The notes: generated by a model from the letters alone, not told the origin. A stretch of 12,431 nucleotides of DNA from Irineochytrium annulatum (GCA_027600665.1 JADGJL010000887.1:1-12431), one strand, 5' to 3'. Positions 1 through 9,620 are shown, counted from the stretch's first letter. Program-made: numbers and translations.

Positions 1-19
1 CCCCCCCCCCCCCCCCCCC
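1..19. repeat. 19-base C homopolymer at window edge
   Basis: The first 19 bases are all C, followed by a C/T-rich stretch to about position 40. It could be a real polypyrimidine run, for example in an intron of the gene whose 3' end lies just downstream, or an artefact of a contig or read edge. Homopolymer length is often miscalled, so the exact count should not be trusted. Confidence 0.9.
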
Positions 20-267
20 GCCTGTTCCCCTGTTCGCCCCATACTCCGAATCCGGGGGACGTCACCGGCGTGGCACATCCTCGCCTCAGGAAGTACGTAT
101 CAACGCTGGCGCGTCGCCGCCGGCGTGCGTGTAATTGCTGCCTGCACGCCCTCAGCGTCGGCGTGCTTAACGACCAGGGACATCCGGGACGGGCGGCGAG
201 TTGACATCCGTGATGAGCTCGGCCTCGTCGCCAAACTCGTCCTGCGCGGCCTCTGCGGCCGCGTAGG

Positions 268-486
268 GTACTCCGGGTGGCGGCCCGACGGCACCATCCT
301 TTTGTTGCGCGAGAGTGGAAGGGTGCCGAGCCGATCCGCGCGGCTTGACGGTCTGTGTTGTCCGCAGCTGGGACGGTGGCCGAGATTAATTTGACGGAGT
401 ACATCGTCGTCGTGCCCATTCCAGAGGAGGAGGACGATGATGAGACGGAGGCGGCGGATGTGCAGAGCGCGTTGCTACCACTCTGA
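268..486 (+). CDS. 3' end of an unrecognised gene (partial, acidic C-terminus)
   Basis: The last exon is read as 368-486 and ends in TGA at 484-486. It encodes about 38 residues with a hydrophobic patch (EYIVVVPIP) followed by an acidic run (EEEDDD) and the end ALLPL. Codons start with G very often and mostly end in G or C, as in the sure genes nearby. A pyrimidine-rich acceptor ends at 367. A 45-nt intron (323-367, donor GTGCCG, branch-like CTTGAC) joins it in phase to an upstream frame reading HHPFVAREWK, open from about 214; where that exon starts is not resolved, and 268 is only the point from which the frame looks coding. No domain is recognisable, so no function is given. The gene converges on AFG3, with 102 bp between the stop codons. 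An open frame on the other strand (157-365) competes for the upstream part. Confidence 0.45.
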
Positions 487-588
487 ATACAACATAAATG
501 ACTGAAGGCAACTCGTTCTCCAACATTTATTATCATCACCTATTCCGCCAACAGCCATGAACAATGACAACGACATGCCTCCCATCCC
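487..588. other. Short convergent intergenic spacer
   Basis: The 102 bp between the TGA of the left-edge plus gene and the TGA of the AFG3 gene on the minus strand must hold both 3' untranslated regions. The only clear signal is the minus-strand AATAAA at 526-531. Confidence 0.6.
526..531 (-). terminator. Poly(A) signal AATAAA for AFG3
   Basis: The plus strand reads TTTATT, so the minus strand reads AATAAA, about 58 nt downstream of the AFG3 stop codon. This is a normal distance for a fungal 3' end. The hexamer alone is weak evidence; the position supports it. Confidence 0.5.
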
Positions 589-3261
589 TCAAGGCACTTC
601 ACTCTGCTTCTTTTGTTGATCAATGATATCCTGCTTATCGGGAAGGCCAAGGTACTCAACGTAAGAACCAGGCTCAGGGAAAGGCCTACAGATAAAGTGT
701 TAAAACGTCAAACAGAGCGAGGTGATTGTGTACCTCCGCCCGAGCAAATCCACCATGTCCTCCCGACTGAGAACCTCTTTCTCTAGCAGCCTGAGTGCCA
801 CCTTCTCGACCTCGGCCTTCTTCTCCGTAAGCAGCTTAATGGTCCGGTCGTAAGCCGACTTAATCAGCTTCCTCGCCTCCTCGTCAATCAGCCTCGCCGT
901 CGCTTCGGAATAGGGCTTCATAAACGACTGCTGTTCCCGCTGCCCGTCACCCCAGCTCACGTTCCCCAGCGAACCATTCATGCCATACGTCGTGATCTGC
1001 GCATAAGCGAGACGCGTGACCTTCTCCAGATCGTCCCTTGCGCCTGTCGTGATAGAGTCAAAGAAGATCCGCTCCGACACCCTCCCACCCAGCGTCATGC
1101 ACATCGTGTCCAGGAGCTGCGCGGTCGAGTGCAGGTGCTCGTCCTTGGGCAGATACTGCGCATACCCGAGCGCGGCGCTCCCGCGCGGGATGATCGAGAC
1201 CTTCAAGAGCGGGTTCGCGTGCTCGAGGAACCAGCCGGCGACCGCGTGCCCGGCCTCGTGGTGGGCGACAATCTTCTTCTCCTCCGGCGACAGCACCTTA
1301 GACCTCTTCTCGAGGCCCGCGATGACGCGCTCGATCGCCTTCTCAAAGTGAACCTCGCGGACGTCCGGCACGTTCTCGCGAGCCGCGATGAGTGCGGCCT
1401 CGTTGCAAACGTTGGCAACGTCCGCGCCAGCGAAACCGGGCGTAAGCGCCGCCAGCTTCCGGCTCAGCCTAGCCACGTCTTCGCCCTTGGCGATCTTAAT
1501 CGGCTTAAGGTGGACCCTGAAGATGTCGGACCGGCCTTTGATGTCGGGAAGGTCGATGGAGACGTGTCGGTCGAACCTGCCAGGGCGGAGCAGGGCTGCG
1601 TCGAGAACATCGGGCCTGTTCGTACCGGCGAGGACGACGACGTGCTCGGAGGAGGCGAAACCGTCCATCTCGACGAGGAGCTGGTTCAGCGTGCTTTCTC
1701 GCTCGTCGTTGCCGCCGCCAACAAAAGCGCCCTTGCCGCGAGCTTTGCCGATCGCATCGATTTCGTCGATGAAAATGATCGATGGCGCGAGTTTCTTCGC
1801 GTTCGCGAAGAGGTCCCTCACCCGCGAGGACCCGACCCCGACGAACATCTCGACGAACTCCGAACCCGAGACCGAGAGGAATGGCACGCCCGCCTCACCA
1901 GCAGTCGCCTTCGCCAGAAGCGTCTTCCCTGTCCCCGGTGGACCCGACAACACCGCGCCCTTCGGAATTTTTGCGCCGAGCTTCTCGTACTGAGCCGGAT
2001 GCTTCAGGAACTTGACGAACTCCATAATTTCCTCCTTCGCCTCGTCCATCCCGGCGACGTCCTTGAATTTGACCTTCACATCGGTCTCCTGGTTATACAG
2101 TTTTGCCCGCGACTTCCCAACGCCAAATATCCCACTCGCGCCTCCCCCAGCCGCGCCGCCACGCCGGGACAGGTAGTATATCATTCCCACCACAAGCAAT
2201 GTAGGAGCGAAATTTAGGATGACGCTGATGGCGGATAGCTCGGATGAGTACTTCACCGGAACTCGGTTCGCGGTCGGGATGCCAAGCTCGCGCTGGGCGA
2301 GATCGAGGCTCCGCTCAAAGCTGTCAACGCTGCCTAGTAATCGAGTGATGTGTTAGCACTAATGATAAAAACGAAGCATCCTCGTACCAATCGAGAAGTA
2401 GTACGAGGGAACGCCGGGTGAGACGGGGTGGCCAGACACTGATGATGCCTCGGGTTTCAAAAAAACGTAGACAGTTTGCTTGTTCACCACCTCAAGGTGA
2501 TCAACAAGGCCCCGCTCAAGGAACTCGTTACGAAATTGGTTAAACGTTAAAGGGGTCGTATTGCTCGAGGTAGAAAACAGCTGGTACAGAATATAAACCG
2601 CCGGGACGCCGAAAAGAAGAATGTTGACCGGGTTAATCTCTATGCTAAAGAACATGCCCTCGGCGTTGCCTTCTGGTTTTTTTTTCGCTGACACCATGAA
2701 GCTCGTTAGGAAGTCTCAAGGAAAGCTAATCTTACATTTCTTTTTCGATGCTGACTCATCCTCTTCATCCTCTTCAGCTGGCTCCTTTTGCTCTTTCCGC
2801 CTCCGCGGCTTCACCGTCCTCTCGTTATCCCCTTCGTCCTGGTCGCCCTTCTGCCCACCGGCAGACGCCTTCCCTTTCGTTTCCGACTTGACATCCTTCG
2901 GGTCCGGTGGCGGACTGGCGGCGGCCCGTAGCTTAAGACCGCGTCCCTGAGACCTCGACATGCTCGCGATTCGCCGAAGGAGTTGCGACGTGGACGACCG
3001 TAGGAGATCCTCCATTGACGATACGGGGCCGGTATTCATGACGAATTGCCGTTCATGAGTCGGAGCCGCGGCGGCAATCGTGATCACGTGTGGTCGCCCG
3101 GCGGATGAGAGGCCCGCGGGCCGGAGCTCACGGTCCCCCAGTGTGGCCGAGGACGAAAGCCTAACCGGGCCCCGCGCCACAACATGACGCCACCGCGGCC
3201 ACTTCTGCGACGAGATGCGCCGAATTAGAAACGGCGGCATCGACGGCGACGCGCGGTGCAT
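589..3261 (-). CDS. AFG3: Mitochondrial inner-membrane m-AAA protease subunit (AFG3/FtsH family)
   Basis: ATP-dependent zinc metalloprotease that extracts and degrades misfolded inner-membrane proteins on the matrix side and processes some precursors. Exons in transcription order are 3261-2736, 2687-2388, 2333-734 and 685-589; introns are 48, 54 and 48 nt and the joined frame gives 840 aa. The N-terminus is rich in Arg and Ser with no early acid, as in a mitochondrial presequence. A charged, low-complexity stretch follows (about 120-180), then TM1 (about 196-213), an intermembrane FtsH-ext domain containing [10 protein letters not shown], and TM2 (about 309-331). The AAA domain has Walker A GPPGTGKT (406-413), Walker B IIFIDEID (461-468) and the second region of homology (513-531, arginine fingers in RPGRFDR). 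The protease site is HEAGH (634-638), with the third zinc ligand in GARDD. All catalytic motifs are intact. The core resembles yeast Afg3 more than Yta12, but the paralogue choice is an inference. Confidence 0.95.
2677..2685 (-). repeat. A9 tract just inside AFG3 exon 2
   Basis: Nine T on the plus strand read as nine A in the AFG3 sense, three bases inside exon 2 after the acceptor TCAG. They encode three Lys codons in a row. Such a run is prone to slippage in replication, transcription and sequencing. The assembled length keeps the frame across the junction, so nine is the expected count. Confidence 0.85.
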
Positions 3262-3370
3262 TCAGCAACGGTAGAGTCGCAGATCGGTGGTTTCTGCACT
3301 TTGACGATCCCTCTTCTCACATTTGCTTTTTTACTTAGTGTTAATCGCTGACGTGGCAACATGATGCCCT

Positions 3371-4269
3371 TGTAGTGAAGGAGAGAAGAGCTTTTGCACA
3401 GTAGCCTCCTCCAGAACGCACGCCGCACCAAGAAACAGAAGTACTCCGGTCCGCTGAACTTAGTGACGGCCAGCGGCAAACGAACAGCAGCGTCGTGACA
3501 CCACTTGAATCCCGCACGATGAGGTCGACGACGATCCGAACATTAACAAGACTTACCGGAAAATGCATGGACTCAACATCGGATGCGAGATGGGAGATGG
3601 AAAACGTCAAAGCATCTCTCTCATTGGCAATGTCGGCACCCAGTGTCGAGGTAGAGGAGTCGAAAGGCTTGGCCCCAAGGCACCCTAAAGCTCGTACAGG
3701 TGGCGGCAACGTGGCACATTGGAATTCCGCTACGGCTGGCTCAGCAGGTCGTCGATACGCACACATTCCTAGAACTGGCCATGGTCCGCACGTCACCATC
3801 GACGATCGTGAGTCGATGGCATTGGTTTTGAACTGAAAAGCGGCCACCCCAGAAATGGAGGGGAGGGCACTTGTGCGCGACGCGCACGATATGCCACCTC
3901 CCGCGAGTGGCAAGCTATCGCTGCGTCGCGAGCGTCGCGATCGTTTGTTGCTGAGGAAATTGTCGTCCCGACGCGACGGGCGGCTTGTACAGCCCGCTCA
4001 GGATGCCATGACCGGCCACCTGCGCTGTGGACGAGCTGTGTCCCAGGCGACTGCAGCGATGGGGAGTAAGTGCCACGCTCGCAACTCGAACGGGCACCAC
4101 CTGGAGGCTTTCAAAATACCTGGCGGACGAAGTTTTAGCTTCCGTCCAGGGGGTCGCCCCCCGCGACATCAATGAACAGTTGGAAGAGTATCTTTGGAGG
4201 TTGGTGCATGAGAGAAGTGTGAACAAGCCACCGGCCGCAACCATACAAGCCACCGACGCGAACAACTGA
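3371..4269 (+). CDS. Candidate multi-exon gene, unrecognised (tentative model)
   Basis: A phase-consistent plus-strand model can be built: exon up to 3494, then 3551-3807, 3853-4065 and 4139-4269 (TGA at 4267-4269). Introns would be 56, 45 and 73 nt. Two donors are near consensus (GTGAGT at 3808, GTAAGT at 4066), and an ATTAAC branch-like site precedes the acceptor at 3550. The C-terminal exon reads like protein: an acidic, Leu-rich helical stretch containing INEQLEEYLWRLVHERS. The first exon reads RREELLHSSLLQN and on, but no ATG was found for it; translation could instead begin at the ATG at 3519. No domain is recognised. Codon bias is weaker than in AFG3. The minus strand over the same interval is also open and holds its own GTAAGT donor, so even the strand is uncertain. 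A plus gene would be divergent from AFG3 and convergent with the PUF gene. Confidence 0.3.
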
Positions 4270-4584
4270 ACAACGTACAAATAACGATTTCTTATCATAT
4301 GCCCCAACACTCGTGTGCACAGCACTGTGGCGCAGCCACGTGACGATGCTCGAATATATTACTATGTTACATGTGCGTTTCAGTAATCCCTACATTTGTC
4401 TTCGCCCGCACCATACATCTGTCTGATTGCGACTGCAACAGGATCAGTTGTAAGGTTGGGCGTAGGCCATGGCGTCATTCATATCGCGGGATAGTGTGTG
4501 CTGGTTTGGTAACGGCTCCAGAATTGATCGTCTAAAAATCGAATCTTTATTTGCTTTAATACAGGACTATGTACGGCGTGTCAA
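4270..4584. other. Intergenic stretch without a visible gene
   Basis: About 315 bp, more AT-rich than its flanks. I see no convincing reading frame on either strand. It contains the presumed 3' untranslated region of the PUF gene and its AATAAA. Confidence 0.5.
4546..4551 (-). terminator. Poly(A) signal AATAAA for the PUF gene
   Basis: The plus strand reads TTTATT; the minus strand therefore has AATAAA about 34 nt after the PUF stop codon. The position fits the 3' end of a fungal mRNA. Confidence 0.5.
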
Positions 4585-7500
4585 TTAGTTGATTACAGAA
4601 GTATGTACGAGAGGGCGATTGATGTCAGCATGATGATGGTACCCTTCCATCCCGCTTCCCATTCCCATGTGTACTGGCCCCTTTACCCCGGGCGTCGTCA
4701 TCGACATCATCCTTTCCACTTCTACGAAAACGAAATTGTAAGAGCTATTTTGCTCACTTGCAGCCGCAAAAACTTACTCGAGATTAAATGTTTCCCGTAA
4801 GTATACTTTTTCAAGGACTGTAGGTGCGGTTTTATCTTTAGCAACAACAGCTCTCGTTGATCACCGTCCACAACGTCGAGCATCTTTTGAACGACATACT
4901 AAACCACAGTGAGCTGTGTGACAACTAATAATGGAGGACATACATTCGCGAATTGGTCTTTCATCATCGCGATCAAAGGCGAGGTGCTGATGTAATTTTA
5001 TCAACGTCGCGACGACGGAAGTGCAAACAATCTTACCCGTCCGGCCTCGTAGCAATCACCTCCTCAATTAAACACTGCCGATCATACTTACTCCCATACG
5101 CGACGCACTTCTCCACAACATTCGACGCGAACTTGTGTTTGCTCATCTGCAATACCTGCCCGCGCACCTTGCTCGTTATAAGAGCTTTGTCAGCTGGCTT
5201 TCCGCGCTCGAGCACGTGTTGGATGACGCTAATAAACAATTTCAATATGCTTTGCCGCGGCCTATATCAACTCACTAGTTGCCGTATTGATCTTGTATAA
5301 GGTTAATGGTGTACCGATGCAACTCTTCGATCAACGCCTAGAACATGCGAGTTAAGACTGCACCCGCAAAGCATTCACTACATTGTATCCGCTCGATCCC
5401 CGAATCATTGCCAACGATTGATCGTCGGTGCAGTGCTCAAAGATACGCTGGATCACCCGGCAGCCGTAAGGGTGCGTTGCGAGAGAGTAAACCTGGCCGT
5501 GGAAGGCGTCGATGATGAACTGAATATGCTCAGCGGGGACACGCTCAATCGCCTTTTGGATAACGTGGTTCCCGTTCTGATCTTTGACGCACTTAAGGAC
5601 GTTCCCGTCCAGCTCCCTGACGAGCGTGACTTGTTGGTCCGTGAGGACATGTTCTAGCGCCTTCATGCTCCAATTAATACCTGCAACGTCATGTATGCGA
5701 CATCACGTACTTTCTGAACAACCCTACAGCCGTACATCTGCAAACTTAAGCTCAAGACGTGGCCGTCCATCTGCTTCGCGAGGATCTGCTTCTGGATCTG
5801 GTTGCCGTGCTCGAAGAATTTCTGAATGACATAGTTTCCAAAAACGTCGGTCATGAGCTGAAGAGCGTTTGGCAGGATTTCGTCAAAGACAAGCTGCTTC
5901 TCGTCACTGTTGGCCGTCTCGAGCTTTTGCTGAATGAAACGGGATCCGTGCTGGTCGCCGCTGAACTCGACAATGCTCCCTACTATGTCCTGAGGGAGAC
6001 TGTGAGAAGAACTCGTTGCGAAGCAGGATGACAAATATTGCATACCCTAAGATCGCACTTTTTGTTCTTGTTGTTCCTAAACTCCTCCAAAAGCGGGCTT
6101 CGAAGACCATGGTTGGGGTCATTTGTGGCGAGAGCCACATCAGTGGTCGACCTCCGGATTGACTGAGGCGGCAGAGACGTGCCAGCTAGGATACCATTCA
6201 TGCTTTGTAGGTACTCGCGGCGCATTATTTGCTCCCGGAGGAGAAGCTGCTGTTGCTGCTGCATCATGCGAAGCTTTTTGTCCGCAAGAAGCGGATCCGC
6301 TCTCCTGTCTAAGCAAGTGGTTACTAATAAAATAAAATATGCCCCACAATAGTACCCTGATTCGGAGCAGCTATATACGGGTTCCTCTTCGCGCCTGTCG
6401 GGAAGTCTGCACCATTATAGGCGTCATGATAGGACGAATAGGGCTGTGCGAAAAGGGAAAGGGTCAGCCAAAGCCTCCCTTATCTTCTTAACCCACAAAA
6501 CCTACTCGGCTAGGCCCGGCCGCCTGTTGTTGGGCTTGGCGCATCTCCCAAGCGTACAGGTCCTTCTGAGACATCGAAAAGGGATCACTAGGACGATTCG
6601 GTTTTGGTGAGCTGTAGCCGCTGTAGCTCGACATGGACGAAACACTGGATTGGCCTGCAGTAGGCTCAGTTTTAGCACCGAGGTAATTGACGGCTCATAG
6701 TGCAAACCTGAAAACGGCGCCGGAGTTTGCCGCGGATTACCATACTCATTATAATAACGGTCGTAATTGGATTTTTGCCTCGATCCGTTTCCCTGCGGGG
6801 AAGCCATGCGCGCGATGGCGTCGTAATCCTCCTAAACGAGAGTTTACTTATCCCGCGCGCATTAATGGGAAGAACAAACCTCGGTCAAGCTCATGCCGCG
6901 CATCTGCAGCACAACCTCAGGAGGCAGCTGCCCTCCCCCGTAATCGCCTAAGGGCGATTGGTCGTTTGCTATACGCTCCGCCGCCGCCAACCTATAGTTG
7001 TAATGCATGGACGGCGGCGTCGAAGCGGAACGCACGGGAACCGGCATGCCCGAGAGCTCGTCCCCTTCCAACGCCGCGTTGAGCACCGCGGCCATCCGAG
7101 TCCTCTCCTCCACGTCCGGATGGGACAGCTGCGCGTCGAGTTCGGCCCTTCTCTGATCTGACCTAAGTTGCTGCTCATGCCTCTCCTCCTCGCCCGACAC
7201 ACGCTGCTTCATGTTCGGAAACCCCGGCGAAGACGCCCTCGGGAAGTCGTCGCCCGCCATCATGTCAACAAGCTTCCGCGGCCGCGACGGCGACGCCTCA
7301 TTCTGGTGGCCCCCCAACGCCGACAGGCTCTCCCTCGTCCAACCCGCGCCCGAGGCGCCGCGGACGTCGACCGCCGGTCCCGGAGAGCGGTTGTCAGCGA
7401 GACGGGGTTCGATACCACCGCCGACGCGCGGGTCCATCATAAAGCGGGGACTAGCCGACAACAGGCGGAGATCCCTCGCCTCGTTCATTCGCGCCGCATA

Positions 7501-8215
7501 CTCGTAGACATCGCGCGAGGCCGCATCATCCTGCTGTACACCCTACACGAGAAAGAAAATATAAATTAAAGTGCGACACATCGCTTACCATTACATTGTC
7601 AATAGAGAAACCGGTCGACAAGTCGTCGGCGTCCAGCATCGCGGACGACCCATTCGAGCTCGCCATGCTCTTGTATCTTTCAAGCAGCTTGTCACGCTGC
7701 TGGCCCGCACCCATCGTCGGATTCATGTTAATCACGTCCGACCCTCCGCTAGCGGACCTCTGCTGCTTTGCGAGACCCGGCGGGGCCCAAAGCTGCCACG
7801 ATTGTCCCGGCGAGTAGATCGGCGGCGGCAGCCTTGGATCCAGCCGCGAGTGCAGGTAGTAGTAGGCGGCATAATCCGGATCAAGGCGAGGATCTGACGG
7901 TGACGCATCGAATTCCTCTCCGTCCTAGACGCGCGAATTAGATTCAGTGACTGGGCTTAGTCACTAACTCTGGTCTGATCAGGCAGCAGGATCTGCGTAG
8001 GAGGCGCACTGCTGGACCTGTTAATGTCCTTAGGTGAACCATTCAGCGTCTCAAAATCCCAGTCTAGGCGGCCTCGGAGGAAGGAGGCGAGCTGTAAGGT
8101 AACCACAGCATGATCAGCGACCGCGCCAGCCGTGGATCGATCCAGTACCCACCTGCCCCTGCGGCTGATTCTTAGCCTTAGGCTGGAACACGGCCGGGCC
8201 TCCTTGATCGTCCAT
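4585..8215 (-). CDS. PUF3: Pumilio/PUF3-type RNA-binding protein, eight PUF repeats
   Basis: Cytoplasmic post-transcriptional regulator that binds 3' UTRs and recruits decay or translation factors. Exons in transcription order: 8215-8153, 8091-7969, 7924-7589, 7542-6880, 6831-6708, 6654-6506, 6443-6356, 6308-6046, 5989-5711, 5660-5382, 5337-5276, 5228-5037, 4986-4944, 4898-4778, 4718-4585; all phases agree and give 972 aa. Residues 1-600 are low-complexity (Ser/Pro/Gln, a Q5 run). The eight repeats occupy about 604-925. Base-reading residues: R1 S619/R620/Q623, R2 N655/Y656/Q659, R3 C691/R692/Q695, R4 N727/H728/Q731, R5 C763/R764/Q767, R6 N809/Y810/Q813, R7 S845/N846/E849, R8 N888/Y889/Q892. 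This is the human PUM1/yeast Puf3 pattern, reading UGUAUAUA. The last exon (Met/Gly/His-rich tail) depends on choosing the acceptor ending at 4719; an acceptor at the nearby TAG would stop after a few residues. The true start may lie further upstream. Confidence 0.93.
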
Positions 8216-8424
8216 CGTGCCAATGGCCGGGGGCACACCTCTGACAGACGAGGAGGCGGAGCGATCTAGCCCGGATCCTTCGTCCCCGAAGTCGTATACG
8301 AGCGCCAGGATCCCTAGGAGGCAGCAGAGCTGCGATCGCCGCGAGGTTGGTACTTTTAAGCGAGGAGCGGGTTGCCCTCGCGGTGGGGGGGTTGCGGGTG
8401 TCCCACAACTTTTCTAAAGGATTG
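8216..8424 (-). CDS. Probable N-terminal extension of the PUF protein (frame unresolved)
   Basis: Directly upstream of the ATG at 8213-8215 the same frame stays open and reads like protein: VYDFGDEGSGLDRSASS, then VRGVPPAIGT, leading into MDDQ. Further upstream (about 8424 to 8303) a second frame, offset by one base, also reads like protein: SNPLEKLWDTRNPPTARAT and then an Ala/Leu-rich segment (NLAAIAALLPP). Two explanations fit. One is a 40-nt intron (8314-8353, donor GTACCA, acceptor CCTCCTAG), which joins the frames in phase. The other is a single extra base in this copy or assembly near 8300-8330. An acceptor TCGTAG ends at 8425, so another 5' exon with the real ATG may exist; I could not find it. 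The ATG at 8215 is therefore a conservative start. Confidence 0.5.
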
Positions 8425-8599
8425 CTACGAGTAAACACGTTTGCTCAACTCGTTCTGAGAATGACCAAGTACGCGTGTACGCATATGCAAGTATTGCGTA
8501 TAATAATCGAAGTCTAGTCTTCTCAAAACTAGCGACAGCGGTGATATCTGCAACCAGTAAAGCCCGCCCGAACAAACACCGCCGTCCCTTGCATGGTGT

Positions 8600-8954
8600 T
8601 CATACGTAGATCCCAACAGCCAGGAAAAGAAAGACGATGCCTGTGCCTGTATCGGGAACGGGATGCCCTTCAGATGCAGTAATTTACAACCAAAAAGAAA
8701 CTAACCTAAGAACGCCGAAGACGGAATGGCAATTAGCAGCTCGTTAACCAGGTTTTTCTTCGCATAAGTCGTCGTGAGCTCGTAGCTGCAATAGCAAAGT
8801 GTTAAATCTAAAAAAGATCGCGCGATTCTCACATGAACAACAGAGAGGCGAGGCCGAAACCGATGAGCAGAAGAACAAAGGCCCCCGGCACGAACAGGGA
8901 CGGCGGGATCGGCGAGGCGAAGGGCTTCAAATGCGCCGCGTTCCAGTCCTCCAT
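8600..8954 (-). CDS. OST5: Oligosaccharyltransferase subunit OST5/TMEM258
   Basis: Small, non-catalytic membrane subunit of the ER oligosaccharyltransferase that transfers glycan to Asn of nascent proteins; in the known complex it packs with OST1 in the OST1-OST5 subcomplex. Exons in transcription order are 8954-8833, 8785-8706 and 8646-8600, with introns of 47 and 59 nt. The joined frame gives 82 aa, the usual size (human TMEM258 79, yeast Ost5 86). Two hydrophobic helices (about 19-42 and 55-81) flank a loop with YELTTTYAKKNLVNELL, which lines up with the human loop, and the end GIYV matches exactly. The short N-terminal part contains SPIPPSLF before TM1, as in the family. The frame is open upstream to 9014 but has no other ATG, so this start is favoured. 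The 3' end lies close to the 5' end of the PUF gene on the same strand. Confidence 0.9.
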
Positions 8955-9620
8955 TTCCGTTGGTGATGCTGGACTGGAGCTTTTGACGACCTTAGTCAGG
9001 GAGACTTGCTTCACAACCTGTTACCCTGTATCTTCAACGAAACGACTATAATAATTGCAATTACTTTGCAAAATGCTCAGAGAATAAAAAGGCCCTGAGA
9101 TAAATATAGTTAACGACCCAAAATCGCCTGGTTGTTCCGCAGGCGGTCACTCCTGATTCACAGATAGACAGCATCCGCCTATTCCAAGGGTTAACGGCTC
9201 GGATATGCGACGGCGACGTAGGACGTCGGCAACGAGTAAGGGTCATGGCACACTGAGGCGTTGACGGCCGAGGGGGAGGCCGCACCGACGTATGGCATTG
9301 TTAAGCGGCGCGAAGAGGATGCTTCGCCGTCGTGCAGCTGCTCGGTATATCTCTTTGGGCACGACAAGAGATGCGACCACGTCACAATCGGCCTCCCCAG
9401 ACTTCTCGCATTCCGGCTGGCGTCGTGACGTCGACGTCGCCGGCGGCGCGGGGAGGATCTGTTTGGTTCGGTCGCGTCCTCGGCCGGCACGGGGAGGCCA
9501 TGTGCCTCCTTCGGTTGCAGTGACGTCGACGACATAAAGCCGCGCCGGACTTTCCCGATTGAACTTGAACCGAACCTGATCAGAACTCCTCCATCTCGCC
9601 AACACAATTCTCTTTACGGC
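8955..9620. other. Divergent region between OST5 and malate synthase
   Basis: About 670 bp separate the start codons of two divergent genes, so both promoters should lie here. No TATA box or known glyoxylate-gene activator site could be named with confidence. Part of it (9191-9535) holds a GC3-rich minus-strand ORF listed separately; 8955-9190 and 9536-9620 show nothing gene-like. Confidence 0.5.
9191..9535 (-). CDS. Doubtful small ORF, 114 aa, unrecognised
   Basis: One unspliced frame runs from an ATG at 9533-9535 to TAA at 9191-9193. The second half has a coding-like pattern: most codons end in G or C, and the sequence AVNASVCHDPYSLPTSYVAV is not low-complexity. The middle is an Arg-rich run (eight basic residues) that could be chance in GC-rich DNA. 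No domain, signal peptide or membrane segment is seen. If real, it would start only 85 bp from the malate synthase ATG on the other strand. A plus-strand frame (about 9242-9427) over the same bases looks about as good, so the region may instead be promoter or 5' leader of malate synthase. Confidence 0.2.
   Translation of the reverse strand: MSSTSLQPKEAHGLPVPAEDATEPNRSSPRRRRRRRHDASRNARSLGRPIVTWSHLLSCPKRYTEQLHDGEASSSRRLTMPYVGAASPSAVNASVCHDPYSLPTSYVAVAYPSR

Noticed and set aside
157..365. Minus-strand C-terminal-like frame (VPYAAAEAAQDEFGDEAEL, stop at 156-158)
   Set aside because: Not annotated because the plus exon at 368-486 is stronger and the two genes would have to overlap; kept as a finding only.
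487..588. Search for Puf3-type UGUANAUA sites in the 3' regions of AFG3, PUF, OST5 and malate synthase
   Set aside because: None of the short 3' regions in this window contains the motif, so no regulation of these neighbours by the PUF protein is claimed.
1129..2217. 362-aa open frame on the plus strand
   Set aside because: It lies fully antisense to the conserved AAA and protease domains of AFG3; its charged composition is the mirror of those codons.
3341..4325. Two long minus-strand frames (3341-3913 and 3915-4325)
   Set aside because: They cannot be joined into a clean spliced gene with a recognisable product, and the plus model uses two near-consensus donors. The choice remains uncertain.
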